A stretch of 35,081 nt of DNA from NCBI GenBank assembly GCA_017416885.1, contig JAFQAM010000280.1, positions 1 to 35,081 of the forward strand, in the 5' to 3' direction. Source of the stretch: Clostridia bacterium. Lineage in GTDB: Bacteria > Bacillota > Clostridia > Oscillospirales > CAG-272. The notes under the pieces were generated by a model. The model was not told where the DNA came from, made no database searches, and saw only the letters and a list, made by a program, of their open reading frames with translations. This document shows positions 1 to 8,199 of the stretch, piece by piece (the stretch's first letter is position 1; the number at the start of each line of letters is the position of its first letter). A program made the translations under genes and the position numbers.

Positions 1-1348
1 CCTTGGTTGAATAGTCGCTCTTTTCTGTATTTCCACCGCCCATTCCACCGGGACCGCCCATTCCACCAAAGCCCCCGCCCTGTATTTGCGTGGTGTAGTT
101 AGTCCAATTATATCCCCATTGATATCCACGGCTTGTAAGCGCAAGCGTATCATAAGCATCATTCGGTGTTAATAGCTCCGTCGCCAAATAATATTCCGCA
201 TCCTGCCCTTGCTCCATTTCACTTGTGTAAATAAAGAATTGCATTTTCTCATACTCAGTTAGCTTGGGCAGAGAATAGTAATAGTATGTGCTTCTGCCCC
301 CTGACACCTTAGAATGATAGGTTGCATCTACCCATAAATAGTCCTCATCGGAATTATAATACTTTACCGAATAGAAATAGCTGTTTTGTGAAAAGCGAAT
401 ATAATATACACCTTCACTTGTGTCTGTCACCTCATCGGAATAATTTGAATATTTATCCGTGTAAATATTTAAGACTGTGTTTTCATTATCAATAATTACA
501 TTGTATGCAGCATCTATACCGTCACAAGCGGCATAAATTGTATGACTGCCACCTAAAACAGAAACCGTTCCTCTTTGATTTCCCTTTTCGGAAATACTGC
601 TGTTAGTGGTTTTTATTCCGTCGCCCTGTGTTGAAATCAGAGTTAAATTTCCGCTTTCGATAGTAACACTGTCATTTCCCTTTAGCGAGTTATCCACACA
701 GGATACGGTCAATGTTAGATTTTTAATCTCTAAATCGTCCTTAGTGTGTATGCCATTATTGTTTTTTGAAATAACATTTAGTTCGCCCTTGCCGCAAATT
801 TCAAGGTCAACCAAGGAATAAATCGCGCCCGAATATAATGTCTCATCGGTGCTATCTATTGCTTCACGGTTATCGTAAATATAGCTTTTATACTGATTTT
901 TTGCAGTAAGCGAAACCTTGCTTCCGCTTAAAACAGTAATAGGATTTACATTTTCGCTAACCAATGAAAAATCCAACATTTCAAGGTCAAATTTATATTC
1001 GTCGCCAATGTCAATTATAATGTTTCCCTTAAATTGACCGCTTATTGAATAAACGCTATCCTCTTTTACACTTGAAAAGTAAATAGTACCGTCCTCAATT
1101 CTGTAAGCATTTTCAGTTCCCGAAGCGCAAAGAATTGTAACATCCTGTGTTTCCTCTTCAAAATATCCGTCAAAAATGCCTGTGTCCTCTAAATCTGTAC
1201 CGAATGAGGAATTGTCATCACCTAAATCGGTGGTAGGCTTGTTTTGATTATTCGGTGTCTCCCAGTCCTTGTCAGGCTCATCTACAATACAGGAAACCGT
1301 TGAAAGAGCAAATAATAATATCAAAAATAAGCAAATCGCTTTTTTCAT
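1..1348 (-). CDS. Secreted carbohydrate-binding domain protein (Cthe_2159-like), C-terminus cut by window edge
   Basis: About 449 codons are visible; the gene runs off the left edge. The ATG at 1348 is preceded by a GAGGTGAT ribosome-binding site. A signal peptide (MKKAICLFLILLFALSTVSC) ends in a probable lipobox Cys, followed by an Asp/Asn-rich linker. The rest is a beta-helix-like series of short strands with recurring NNGIHTKDDLEI and GDGIKTTN motifs, typical of the Cthe_2159 (DUF4353) carbohydrate/pectin-binding family. A Gly/Met/Pro-rich stretch (GGFGGMGGPGGMGGG) lies near the window edge. Known members bind plant polysaccharide or contain pectate-lyase-like folds; the ligand here is unknown. 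The gene is divergent from a response regulator/kinase pair starting at 1476, so co-regulation is plausible. In related Firmicutes such genes sit with CotH, VTC-type polyphosphate polymerase and DUF4956 genes; whether that applies here lies outside the window. Confidence 0.8.
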   Translation of the reverse strand, partial: MKKAICLFLILLFALSTVSCIVDEPDKDWETPNNQNKPTTDLGDDNSSFGTDLEDTGIFDGYFEEETQDVTILCASGTENAYRIEDGTIYFSSVKEDSVYSISGQFKGNIIIDIGDEYKFDLEMLDFSLVSENVNPITVLSGSKVSLTAKNQYKSYIYDNREAIDSTDETLYSGAIYSLVDLEICGKGELNVISKNNNGIHTKDDLEIKNLTLTVSCVDNSLKGNDSVTIESGNLTLISTQGDGIKTTNSSISEKGNQRGTVSVLGGSHTIYAACDGIDAAYNVIIDNENTVLNIYTDKYSNYSDEVTDTSEGVYYIRFSQNSYFYSVKYYNSDEDYLWVDATYHSKVSGGRSTYYYYSLPKLTEYEKMQFFIYTSEMEQGQDAEYYLATELLTPNDAYDTLALTSRGYQWGYNWTNYTTQIQGGGFGGMGGPGGMGGGNTEKSDYSTK

Positions 1349-1404
1349 TTAATCACCTCATTTAAGATTATATGGCGCGCTACTTAAACAATCCTTAAAA
1401 AGTA

Positions 1405-1424
1405 TTTTCAGTATTTTTTCAGTA
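1405..1424 (+). promoter_or_regulatory. Perfect 9-bp direct repeat, candidate response-regulator binding site
   Basis: TTTTCAGTA occurs at 1405-1413 and again at 1416-1424, an 11-bp period. It lies just upstream of the -35 box of the two-component operon. OmpR-family regulators typically bind direct repeats about one helical turn apart in this position, so autoregulation by the product of 1476-2156 is the natural inference. It could also serve the divergent gene. Confidence 0.5.
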
Positions 1425-1429
1425 AGCTA

Positions 1430-1458
1430 TTGCAAAATATAATAGGAAAAAGTATAAT
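1430..1458 (+). promoter_or_regulatory. Sigma-A type promoter of the first two-component operon
   Basis: TTGCAA (1430-1435), a 17-bp spacer and TATAAT (1453-1458). The ATG of the response regulator follows 17 nt downstream of the -10, with GAGGTG as ribosome-binding site. Confidence 0.75.
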
Positions 1459-1475
1459 TTTTATGAGGTGAATAT

Positions 1476-2156
1476 ATGAGAATTTTAATAGTAGAGGACG
1501 AAAAGAATTTAGCCGACGCATTATGCCAAATTTTAACCGAGCAAAAATATATGGTTGATGCGGTATATAACGGTAAGGATGGCTACGATTACGGCAAAAG
1601 CGGAATATACGATATTATAATACTTGACATAATGCTGCCTTATATGGACGGCTTCGAGGTGCTTTCCAAGCTAAGAAGCGACAAAATCAACTCTGCCATT
1701 ATGCTTCTTACTGCCAAGGATGGAGTAAGCGACAAGGTTAAGGGACTTGATTTAGGCGCAGACGATTATATGACAAAGCCATTTTCCACCGAGGAGCTGC
1801 TTGCAAGAATAAGAATGCTTTCCCGTCGCAAGGGCGAAATTGTTTTAAACACAATGGAATATGGCGACATAATATTAAATATCGACACCTCAGAGCTTTC
1901 CTGTGTAAGCTCCGATAAAAGCGTGCGCCTTATTTATAAGGAAGCAAAGCTTCTTGAATTGCTTTTAGCAAGAGCAGAAATTATTACTCCAAAGGACGAC
2001 ATAATCGTTAAAATATGGGGCTATGACTCAAACGCAGGGGATAACAATGTGGAAGCATATATATCCTTCCTTCGCAAAAAGCTTAATTTTGTAGGCTGTA
2101 AAACAGAAATTATTTCAATAAAAAAGCTTGGCTATCGCTTAGCAAAAAGGGACTAA
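1476..2156 (+). CDS. OmpR/PhoB-family response regulator
   Basis: 226 aa, the normal length for the family. The receiver domain (about 1-118) has the acidic pocket E7/D8, the phospho-acceptor D51 in IIILDIMLPYMDG, T79 and K101 (MTKPF). A winged-helix DNA-binding domain follows (about 125-225) with the trans-activation/recognition region DNNVEAYISFLRKKL. It should be phosphorylated by the kinase that begins one base after its stop codon, so the two are translationally linked. Signal and targets cannot be read from the sequence. The divergent carbohydrate-binding lipoprotein gene and the operon itself are the likeliest targets, given the direct repeat at 1405-1424. Confidence 0.93.
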   Translation: MRILIVEDEKNLADALCQILTEQKYMVDAVYNGKDGYDYGKSGIYDIIILDIMLPYMDGFEVLSKLRSDKINSAIMLLTAKDGVSDKVKGLDLGADDYMTKPFSTEELLARIRMLSRRKGEIVLNTMEYGDIILNIDTSELSCVSSDKSVRLIYKEAKLLELLLARAEIITPKDDIIVKIWGYDSNAGDNNVEAYISFLRKKLNFVGCKTEIISIKKLGYRLAKRD

Positions 2157-2157
2157 A

Positions 2158-3414
2158 ATGTTAAAAAAGCTAAAAAATAAATTTATTTTAATTAATATGC
2201 TAACCGTTGGCATTGTGCTTTTGCTTATCGTAGTTGCAATAACTGTAATTACATATAATCAAGAGATTAAATTTGCCAAGGAATCGGTAGAGCTTCAATC
2301 CTTGTCGGATAGCTTTCCGTCGTTTTCAAGCAAGCCACCGCCAAAGCCTATGACGGATATTAAGAATAATAGCGCCTCAAAGCATATCGCAAGAGCATAT
2401 ACAATTACCGCCTTCATAGATAAAAACGGGGAGGTTGCAACCTTGCATAACTATTTAGACGGTTATACAAGCGAGGAGTTTAATCAGCTTATAACCAAAT
2501 TAATGAATTTGGAGGAAAAGCAAGGAAAAGCATACGGCGTAATTTACGGCAAAAGAAAAATCACTGAGCCAAATTTATCAGAGCAATTTGAATATCAAGT
2601 GGTAATTGCACCGCTATCTGCCATTTACAGAGATACACATGGCATATTTTTTATAGGCTTATCAGTTGTTCTTGGAGCAATGCTAATTTTCTATTTTATA
2701 AGCAAAATCCTTGCAAATGTGGCTGTAAAACCAACAGAAGAGGTGTGGAACAAGCAAAAAAGATTTATTCAAGATGCATCCCACGACTTAAAAACACCGC
2801 TAACCGTTATTATGGCAAATAATGAGATTTTACTGTCCCATAGTGAGAGCAAAATAGATGAGCAAAAAAAGTGGCTTGAAAGCACCAAGCTTGAGGGCGA
2901 GCATATGCGTCAGCTAATAGACCAAATGCTTGACCTTGCCAAAAGCGAAGCGCTTTTATCATCAATCACATTTGAGGATGTCAACATAAGCGAGCTAACG
3001 GAAATGGTTTCATTACAGCTTGAGCCAATCGCATACGAAAATAATGTGTTAATTAATACTGAAATCCAAAATGATATAGTAGTAAAATCAAACAAAAACG
3101 AGTTTACAAGGCTTTTATATATCCTGATTGATAACGGTATTAAATACGCAAGCAGCGACACAGGTGTAACCGTTTCTCTTGAAAAAAACAAAAAACACAC
3201 CGTGCTGTGTGTGAATAATAAGGGAAATACCATTCCAAGCAAGGATTTACCGTATATATTTGATAGATTTTATCGCACCGATAACGCAAGAACAAAGGGC
3301 GGCTTTGGCTTAGGACTTTCAATCGCCAAAAATATTGTCACCGCCTTAAATGGCGAAATTGCCGTTAGCAGCACCGAAACCGACGGAACAACATTTACCG
3401 TAAAGCTTAAATAA
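2158..3414 (+). CDS. Membrane sensor histidine kinase
   Basis: 418 aa. Membrane segments lie at about 11-32 and 160-182 and flank an extracytoplasmic sensor region of roughly 130 residues with a Ser/Pro/Lys-rich start (SKPPPKPM). No clear HAMP domain is visible; the second membrane helix runs almost directly into the dimerisation helix. The H-box is QDASHDLKTPLTVI with phospho-acceptor H209. The ATP-binding domain shows the N-box (LIDNGIKYA), the F-box region FDRFYRTD and the G-box GGFGLGLSIAKN. The stop codon of the regulator and this ATG are separated by one nucleotide. It phosphorylates the partner regulator; the stimulus is unknown, possibly cell-surface or carbohydrate related given the divergent lipoprotein. 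Confidence 0.92.
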   Translation: MLKKLKNKFILINMLTVGIVLLLIVVAITVITYNQEIKFAKESVELQSLSDSFPSFSSKPPPKPMTDIKNNSASKHIARAYTITAFIDKNGEVATLHNYLDGYTSEEFNQLITKLMNLEEKQGKAYGVIYGKRKITEPNLSEQFEYQVVIAPLSAIYRDTHGIFFIGLSVVLGAMLIFYFISKILANVAVKPTEEVWNKQKRFIQDASHDLKTPLTVIMANNEILLSHSESKIDEQKKWLESTKLEGEHMRQLIDQMLDLAKSEALLSSITFEDVNISELTEMVSLQLEPIAYENNVLINTEIQNDIVVKSNKNEFTRLLYILIDNGIKYASSDTGVTVSLEKNKKHTVLCVNNKGNTIPSKDLPYIFDRFYRTDNARTKGGFGLGLSIAKNIVTALNGEIAVSSTETDGTTFTVKLK

Positions 3415-3416
3415 CA

Positions 3417-3443
3417 AAATCTCTGCTTTTGCAGAGATTTTTT
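3417..3443 (+). terminator. Intrinsic terminator after the first two-component operon
   Basis: Ten-pair stem AAATCTCTGC / GCAGAGATTT with a TTTT loop and further T residues, starting 3 nt after the kinase stop codon. It lies between convergent genes and may partly serve the gene on the other strand. Confidence 0.85.
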
Positions 3444-4233
3444 AATACCAATATTCATTCATTTCGGAAATAATATTTTTATTAACCGCTTCGTCAATGC
3501 TATCAGGCAAAATTGAATCCGTGTTGCATTTAGGGCAAAGCGCAGTTTCACCATTATCGGTATATTTTGTAATTTCGCTTCGCATAAATGTGCTTTTACA
3601 GTAAAAGCAATAGCAGCTTTCCGACATATCAACCAAGCTTTTATTGTGTGAGCTATAAGCGTGTAGCTTGTTTAACAGCGCTTTCTTTTCGTAGGAATAG
3701 GACCTCATAATTTTCATTTTGTATGTGCCCTTATGTCTTTTTATAGCGCCAACTATAATAAATACGGTAAATATTGCAATAACCGCTAATAATGTCAGCA
3801 AATCCTTTGGTGTTTGCTCCGTTGAATTAAAATAGTAAATTGTAAAAAATAAAGCGACAAAAGCAATAGAAAATATAATTTTATTCATCAAAAGACCTTT
3901 AGCGCGACTTTTCTTGCATTCCTCATAATCGTTTTTTATTTCATAAGAGGATAAAACTCTTTTGCGGTTTTTCTTTTGAATTTTTTCAATTATACACTGC
4001 TCATCATAGGAAATTCTTGCTTGACAGGAGGGACACATAAATCTGTAATCATACACATCATAGTCCCCTTGTGGAAATTTGCCTGCCTTATGATAGCGAT
4101 AATAATCCTTGTCTTCCTTTGTAACAATCCTGTGCGTTTTTTCCTTTTTTAGCTTGCATCCACATTTTGAGCAATAATGCTTTTTAAATATCATTCCCAA
4201 TGGAAGCGAAAAGCTCTTTCCCTTTAAGCCCAT
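3442..4233 (-). CDS. Zinc-ribbon membrane protein of unknown function
   Basis: 263 aa, started at an ATG with a GAGGTG ribosome-binding site. Three paired-cysteine knuckles are visible: CSKCGC near residue 21, CPSC near 66, and a C-terminal pair of CxxC motifs (CFYC ... CPKC). The last are followed by NTDSILPDS, the typical ending of a treble-clef or zinc-ribbon module in Firmicutes. The centre holds two hydrophobic helices (about 116-132 and 145-162). The ribbons therefore probably face the cytoplasm on both sides of a hairpin membrane anchor. I do not recognise a named function. The promoter is its own and overlaps the terminator of the preceding kinase gene. Confidence 0.75.
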   Translation of the reverse strand: MGLKGKSFSLPLGMIFKKHYCSKCGCKLKKEKTHRIVTKEDKDYYRYHKAGKFPQGDYDVYDYRFMCPSCQARISYDEQCIIEKIQKKNRKRVLSSYEIKNDYEECKKSRAKGLLMNKIIFSIAFVALFFTIYYFNSTEQTPKDLLTLLAVIAIFTVFIIVGAIKRHKGTYKMKIMRSYSYEKKALLNKLHAYSSHNKSLVDMSESCYCFYCKSTFMRSEITKYTDNGETALCPKCNTDSILPDSIDEAVNKNIISEMNEYWY

Positions 4234-4250
4234 AAAATCACCTCAAAAAT

Positions 4251-4279
4251 ATTATAACATAAAAGCTGCCAAAAATCAA
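4251..4279 (-). promoter_or_regulatory. Promoter of the zinc-ribbon gene, embedded in a terminator
   Basis: Read on the minus strand: TTGATT (4279-4274), 17-bp spacer, TATAAT (4256-4251). The spacer contains one arm of the terminator hairpin of the upstream kinase gene. Confidence 0.7.
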
Positions 4280-4292
4280 TTCTTGGCAGCCT
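4261..4292 (-). terminator. Terminator of the second two-component operon
   Basis: Arms GCTGCCAA (4265-4272) and TTGGCAGC (4283-4290), followed on the minus strand by TTTTATGT. It starts just after the kinase stop codon at 4297. Confidence 0.75.
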
Positions 4293-4296
4293 TATG

Positions 4297-5718
4297 CTAA
4301 TCAACTATTTTAAATTCAAACCAGAATATAGAGCCCTTGTGAATTTCACTTGACACACCGAAGCGTGAGCCGTGAAGCAAAAGAACATTCTTTACAATGG
4401 AAAGACCAAGACCCGTGCCAATAACGGCGCGCTTGTGAATCTTGTCAACCTTGTAATATCTATCCCAGATTAACGGAAGGTCCTCTTCCTTGATTCCCTC
4501 GCCGCTATCCTTAACGGAAATTCTTACGACATCGTTTTCAACCGTTTGCGTAACTATAACTGTTTTGTCGATACCTGTGTAGTTAATTGCGTTATTTATC
4601 AGATTATAAATAACCTGTAAAAGCCTGATTTCATCTGCATTGATATAAACCTCGCGGTCATAATCGAATACAATGTTAAAATCGTTATGCTCCTTGAAGC
4701 GAGCATATCTTTCAACAGTATTTGATACCGCCCTTGTTAAATTCATTCTTTGAATATTCATTGTCTGCGTACCTGCTTGTAGCTTGGACACATTAAGCAG
4801 GTCATTTACAAGAGAGGTAAGACGGGCAGATTCATCAATAATAACCTGTAAATTTTCAGTAGTAATTTCATCGGGAATATCGCGCATAACCTCTGCATAA
4901 CCTGAAATCATAGTAAGAGGTGTGCGTAAATCGTGGGAAATATTTGCAATAAGCTCCTTTTGCATTGAGTCAAGTCTGCCAAGCTCCTTAGTGGCAATTG
5001 TCAGAGTTTTTGCAAGCTCCCTTGTTTCAATAGGTCCCTCAACATCAAATTCAACATCATAATTCGCTCTTGCCAGCTTTTTTGCATTGTTATTCATTTT
5101 TACAATTGGGGAGGATAGCCTTTTCGCCAAAATAAACGAAATAACAACCGCAACAATCAAGAATAAAATTGAAATCAAAATCAGCAAGGTACGAATTGCG
5201 CTGATAGTGGATTGCATTGGCTCAATTGAAGCATTTAATACAAGTAAATATACAACGCCCTTTGTATCGGTAACAACTCTTGCGAAAACTAAAAAGTCCT
5301 CGCCGTTTTCAGAGGAGCTAATCTCGGAAAACTTGCCCTCATTACTGTCATTTGCGCCGCTTAGCCAATGAAAATAAAGCGTATCATCGGTAACTCCGTG
5401 AATAATACAGCCGTTTGACTTACATTCGGGAGTGTAAATGATAGATGCGTCCTTGCAGTTATATACCTGCATGCATAAATCGTATTCGTCAATAATTTGC
5501 TCAACGGTATTGCCAATATTTTCAGAGCCGATAGCATCAACAATTAAGTTTGATGCAATCTCAATATCGTTTTCCTTTGTTGCTCTGTAAACCTCATTGA
5601 AGAATATAGCCTCAAGCGACCATAAGAATGCGATCATAACAACGGTGAGAGACAAAAAAGAAATGAAAATATTAGTTGTAATTGAAAAATGTATGCGTTT
5701 TTTCTTCATATTTTTCAC
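4297..5718 (-). CDS. HAMP-domain sensor histidine kinase
   Basis: 473 aa from a GTG start at 5718 that overlaps the regulator stop codon (GTGA, 4 nt), so translation is coupled. An ATG three codons in (5709) is the alternative. Membrane helices lie at about 14-38 and 173-197 with a sensor domain of about 135 residues between them. That domain holds three cysteines (C88, C99, C104) that could form a disulfide or metal site. HAMP spans about 198-250 (SPIVKMNNNAKKLARANYD). The H-box is ANISHDLRTPLTMISGYAEV with H262. The catalytic domain has NLINNAINYTG, DSGEGIKEEDLPLIWDRYY and GTGLGLSIVKN. It resembles PhoR/VicK-like kinases. Partner: the regulator just upstream. Confidence 0.92.
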   Translation of the reverse strand: MKNMKKKRIHFSITTNIFISFLSLTVVMIAFLWSLEAIFFNEVYRATKENDIEIASNLIVDAIGSENIGNTVEQIIDEYDLCMQVYNCKDASIIYTPECKSNGCIIHGVTDDTLYFHWLSGANDSNEGKFSEISSSENGEDFLVFARVVTDTKGVVYLLVLNASIEPMQSTISAIRTLLILISILFLIVAVVISFILAKRLSSPIVKMNNNAKKLARANYDVEFDVEGPIETRELAKTLTIATKELGRLDSMQKELIANISHDLRTPLTMISGYAEVMRDIPDEITTENLQVIIDESARLTSLVNDLLNVSKLQAGTQTMNIQRMNLTRAVSNTVERYARFKEHNDFNIVFDYDREVYINADEIRLLQVIYNLINNAINYTGIDKTVIVTQTVENDVVRISVKDSGEGIKEEDLPLIWDRYYKVDKIHKRAVIGTGLGLSIVKNVLLLHGSRFGVSSEIHKGSIFWFEFKIVD

Positions 5719-6410
5719 TGCAGCTTCTTTTCCTCAAAGCGATAGCCCATGCCGCGAATGGTAACTACAAAATCGCTATATCGACCGAGGCTTTTTCTTA
5801 AAATTTTAATATGAGTATCAAGAGTTCTGTCATCACCGAAAAAGTCATAGCCCCATACATCCTGTAAAAGCTTATCTCTTGAAAGAGCAATATTCTTATT
5901 TCTGAGTAAGTAGAAGAATAATTCATACTCCTTAGGTGACATATCAATTCTCACACCGTCAACATAAACAATTCTTGCAGTAATATCGGCAACAAGACCG
6001 CCGTCAGCCATAGTGACGATTTCGTTTTTCTTTTCCTCAACCTTTTCAGTTGCTGTTCTTTTAAGTATAGCGTTAATTCTTAAAAGCAGCTCCTTAGGCG
6101 AAAACGGTTTAACAACATAATCATCAATACCAATCTCAAAGCCGTTTATCTTGTCATACTCCTCGCCACGCGCGGAAAGCATAATGATAGGAATATCAGA
6201 GGTTTTTCTGATTTCGCGGCAAGCGGAGAAACCGTCAAGCTCAGGCATCATAATATCCATAACGATTAAATCAAAATCGTTATGTCTGAACTTGGTAACC
6301 GCATCCAAGCCGTCGCAAGCCTCAACAACCTCATAACCGTCAAATTCGGCATATTTACGAATGAGCTTTCTGATCATTTCCTCATCGTCAACAATTAATA
6401 ATTTGTGCAT
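5715..6410 (-). CDS. OmpR/PhoB-family response regulator
   Basis: 231 aa from the ATG at 6410. GTG and ATG codons further upstream (6419, 6416) are in frame but lie inside or directly against the GAGGTG ribosome-binding site (6422-6417); the 6410 ATG gives normal spacing. The receiver has D8/D9, phospho-acceptor D52 (LIVMDIMMPELDG), the conserved Ser in MLSARGE and Lys in VVKPFSPKELL. The C-terminal winged helix ends in DDRTLDTHIKILRKSLG ... TIRGMGYRF, a textbook OmpR DNA-binding domain. Co-transcribed with the HAMP kinase. The next gene in the same direction upstream is an HtrA-type protease, which would fit an envelope-stress system, but there is no direct evidence for that link. Confidence 0.93.
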   Translation of the reverse strand: MHKLLIVDDEEMIRKLIRKYAEFDGYEVVEACDGLDAVTKFRHNDFDLIVMDIMMPELDGFSACREIRKTSDIPIIMLSARGEEYDKINGFEIGIDDYVVKPFSPKELLLRINAILKRTATEKVEEKKNEIVTMADGGLVADITARIVYVDGVRIDMSPKEYELFFYLLRNKNIALSRDKLLQDVWGYDFFGDDRTLDTHIKILRKSLGRYSDFVVTIRGMGYRFEEKKLQ

Positions 6411-6428
6411 TTTCATCACCTCATAAGT

Positions 6429-6457
6429 ATTTTATCATATATGTAAAATAATTGCAA
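6429..6457 (-). promoter_or_regulatory. Promoter of the second two-component operon
   Basis: Minus strand: TTGCAA (6457-6452), 17-bp spacer, TAAAAT (6434-6429). It sits immediately next to the heptamer repeat array. Confidence 0.65.
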
Positions 6458-6481
6458 TAGTTATTTAGCTGCCGACCGTCA

Positions 6482-6544
6482 GCCGTCAGCCGTCAGCAGT
6501 CAGCAGTCAGCCGTCAGCAGTCAGCAGTCAGCAGTCAGCCGTCA
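6482..6544 (+). repeat. Tandem heptamer array, nine units of GCMGTCA
   Basis: Nine consecutive 7-bp units (GCCGTCA or GCAGTCA, order CCAACAAAC by the variable third base) span exactly 63 bp, preceded by a degenerate unit. The 7-bp period is not a multiple of three and no gene covers it. Related units recur at 12164 and 20242. Confidence 0.9.
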
Positions 6545-6622
6545 GCGAGATTAGATACACGGTGGATTTGAAAAATTTTCAAACTTGGTGAAAGGATAGC
6601 CCATAGTGTAGCCATCTAACAA

Positions 6623-6645
6623 CTGACAGCTAATGGCTAACGGCT
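6623..6645 (-). repeat. Three inverted heptamer units closing the 6.5-kb repeat locus
   Basis: On the minus strand the units GCCGTTA, GCCATTA and GCTGTCA are consecutive. They face the nine forward units at 6482-6544 across an AT-rich core of about 78 bp (6545-6622) in which I see no gene. The whole 6482-6645 block could fold as a large imperfect stem-loop. Confidence 0.7.
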
Positions 6646-6677
6646 TTCATTTTTACGAATGCTTCGTAAAAATGAAA
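6645..6677. repeat. Perfect 15-bp inverted repeat with 3-nt loop
   Basis: Arms 6645-6659 and 6663-6677 are exact reverse complements (TTTCATTTTTACGAA), loop TGC. It lies next to the heptamer locus and the terminator of the HtrA-type gene. The short loop resembles the small hairpins of the element at 12048-12375. Confidence 0.85.
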
Positions 6678-6713
6678 ATACAGCACTTAATTTTTTAGAT
6701 TTCGTGCTGTATT
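6677..6713 (-). terminator. Probable terminator of the HtrA-type protease gene
   Basis: Ten-pair stem AATACAGCAC / GTGCTGTATT with a 17-nt loop, 30 nt after the stop codon. On the minus strand it is followed by a T-rich tract (TTTCATTTTT). Confidence 0.65.
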
Positions 6714-6743
6714 TCCATATTTTAAGGAGAGAAAGATATAGTC

Positions 6744-7955
6744 TTATTTAGAAGGTGTGTACTCAAAAACCTTTGCTTCAACAGTTATGGTCTGATATTC
6801 ACGACCTACGCTGCGGGCAACCTTAAACTTAATGGTTGAACCGATTTCGCTTTTTCTTACGATAGCAATGATTTCTGATGCAGAGCTTACAGGCTCACCG
6901 TTTACACTGATGATTTTGTCGCCTGTTCTGAACACCTTTTCGTTATAGCCCTTTTCAAGAGAATAAATTCTCACAGAGCCGTCAATATATTCTGCAAATA
7001 CAGCGCCGATTGTTGGCTTATCCTTTACATATCCGTAATTGATAATATCGCTGTACATCTTGCAAGCATCCTTAGCAGGGATTGCAAAGCCAAGACCTTC
7101 AATGCCTGTGCCTGAGGATTTTGCATTAACAATGCCAACAAGTCTGCCACTCATATCGAAAAGTCCGCCGCCTGAGTTGCCGGGGTTTATAGCAGCATTT
7201 GTTTGCATTAAATTCATTATATTACCGTCAATTTCTATTTCACGGTCAAGGGCGCTTATTACACCTGTTGTTACGCTTCCGCCAAGCTCGCCAAGAGGAT
7301 TACCGATAGCGATTACGCTATCTCCCACTCTTAAATCATCATCGCCTGTAAATGAAGCGCAGGAAAGCTCCTTGCTTTTTTCTTCTATTCTTATAATAGC
7401 AACATCGCCTTCAACATCAAAGCCTACGCAGTAAGCGTTATATTGTGTGCCGTCTCTTAAAATTACAGTAATCTTAGAGGCGATACTTCCTGCGCTCTGA
7501 CCTTGAATTACATGAGCATTTGTGATTATATTATATCCGGTTTTTTCACCGTTTAACTGATATTCACCAACGATTACGCCACTTCCCGCGCCGCTTCTAA
7601 CAGCCTGATAGTAGGAGTGAATAACATATTCTGTCTGTATTTCAACTACTGAGTCCTGAACAAGCTCAACAATATCAGCAAGCTTTGCTGTCTCATTTTC
7701 GTTTACAACGATTTGGTTAGCAACAGGAGCCTTATAAATAGTGTTTGTATATACATCGGTTTTTATCACACGGTTTTTAGAAACCAAAAATCCGCCTAAA
7801 ATACCGAACAGCAGAGAAAATACTGCGCAAGCAATGCAAACCGTGATTAATAAGCGAGAGCTTATTCTGTTTTCACTTGAATCGTCTTCTAAATCTATGT
7901 TAGGTCCATAACCGTTAGAGTTTGAAAAATCATCATTATAAATGTAATTTGACAT
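6744..7955 (-). CDS. HtrA/DegP-family membrane-anchored serine protease with PDZ domain
   Basis: 403 aa. A short acidic cytoplasmic N-terminus (about 1-33) precedes one membrane helix (about 34-58). The trypsin-like domain that follows has a complete catalytic triad: H148 (TNAHVI), D184 (GDVAIIRI) and S261 (NPGNSGGGL). A C-terminal PDZ domain (about 310-400) has the carboxylate-binding-like region and the GDKIISVNGEPV motif. This is the usual architecture of Gram-positive HtrA/YyxA/DegP proteins, which act outside the membrane on misfolded exported proteins. The start is an ATG with an AGAGG ribosome-binding site. It lies upstream, in the same direction, of a two-component system, but the repeat block and a terminator separate them. 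Confidence 0.93.
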   Translation of the reverse strand: MSNYIYNDDFSNSNGYGPNIDLEDDSSENRISSRLLITVCIACAVFSLLFGILGGFLVSKNRVIKTDVYTNTIYKAPVANQIVVNENETAKLADIVELVQDSVVEIQTEYVIHSYYQAVRSGAGSGVIVGEYQLNGEKTGYNIITNAHVIQGQSAGSIASKITVILRDGTQYNAYCVGFDVEGDVAIIRIEEKSKELSCASFTGDDDLRVGDSVIAIGNPLGELGGSVTTGVISALDREIEIDGNIMNLMQTNAAINPGNSGGGLFDMSGRLVGIVNAKSSGTGIEGLGFAIPAKDACKMYSDIINYGYVKDKPTIGAVFAEYIDGSVRIYSLEKGYNEKVFRTGDKIISVNGEPVSSASEIIAIVRKSEIGSTIKFKVARSVGREYQTITVEAKVFEYTPSK

Positions 7956-8199
7956 TTAAAACCTCTATATTTTTAAACCGTTTGGTTAATTTCCGCTAAG
8001 CGCTTGCTTTGCGTTACGGTCTTATTATATACTGCTTATGTGACGGTTTAGTGAACATTAACAAAAATCTAATTGAAAAAACAGTAAACAAACGGGGAAA
8101 ATTGTCTATTTTGCCACATTTTACAAAAATATCATAGCTGCAAGACAGAAGTCCTCTTGATTTTATTGCAAACAATAGTACAATAAATATAAGAAAGCT
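7956..8199. other. Intergenic region upstream of the protease gene
   Basis: AT-rich, no convincing ORF. A minus-strand TATAAT (8029-8024) could be the -10 of the protease promoter, but I see no good -35 at the right distance. No riboswitch-like structure recognised. Confidence 0.4.

Noticed and set aside
606..821. Plus-strand 71-codon frame
   Set aside because: It is the antisense of the beta-helix carbohydrate-binding gene, with no ribosome-binding site.
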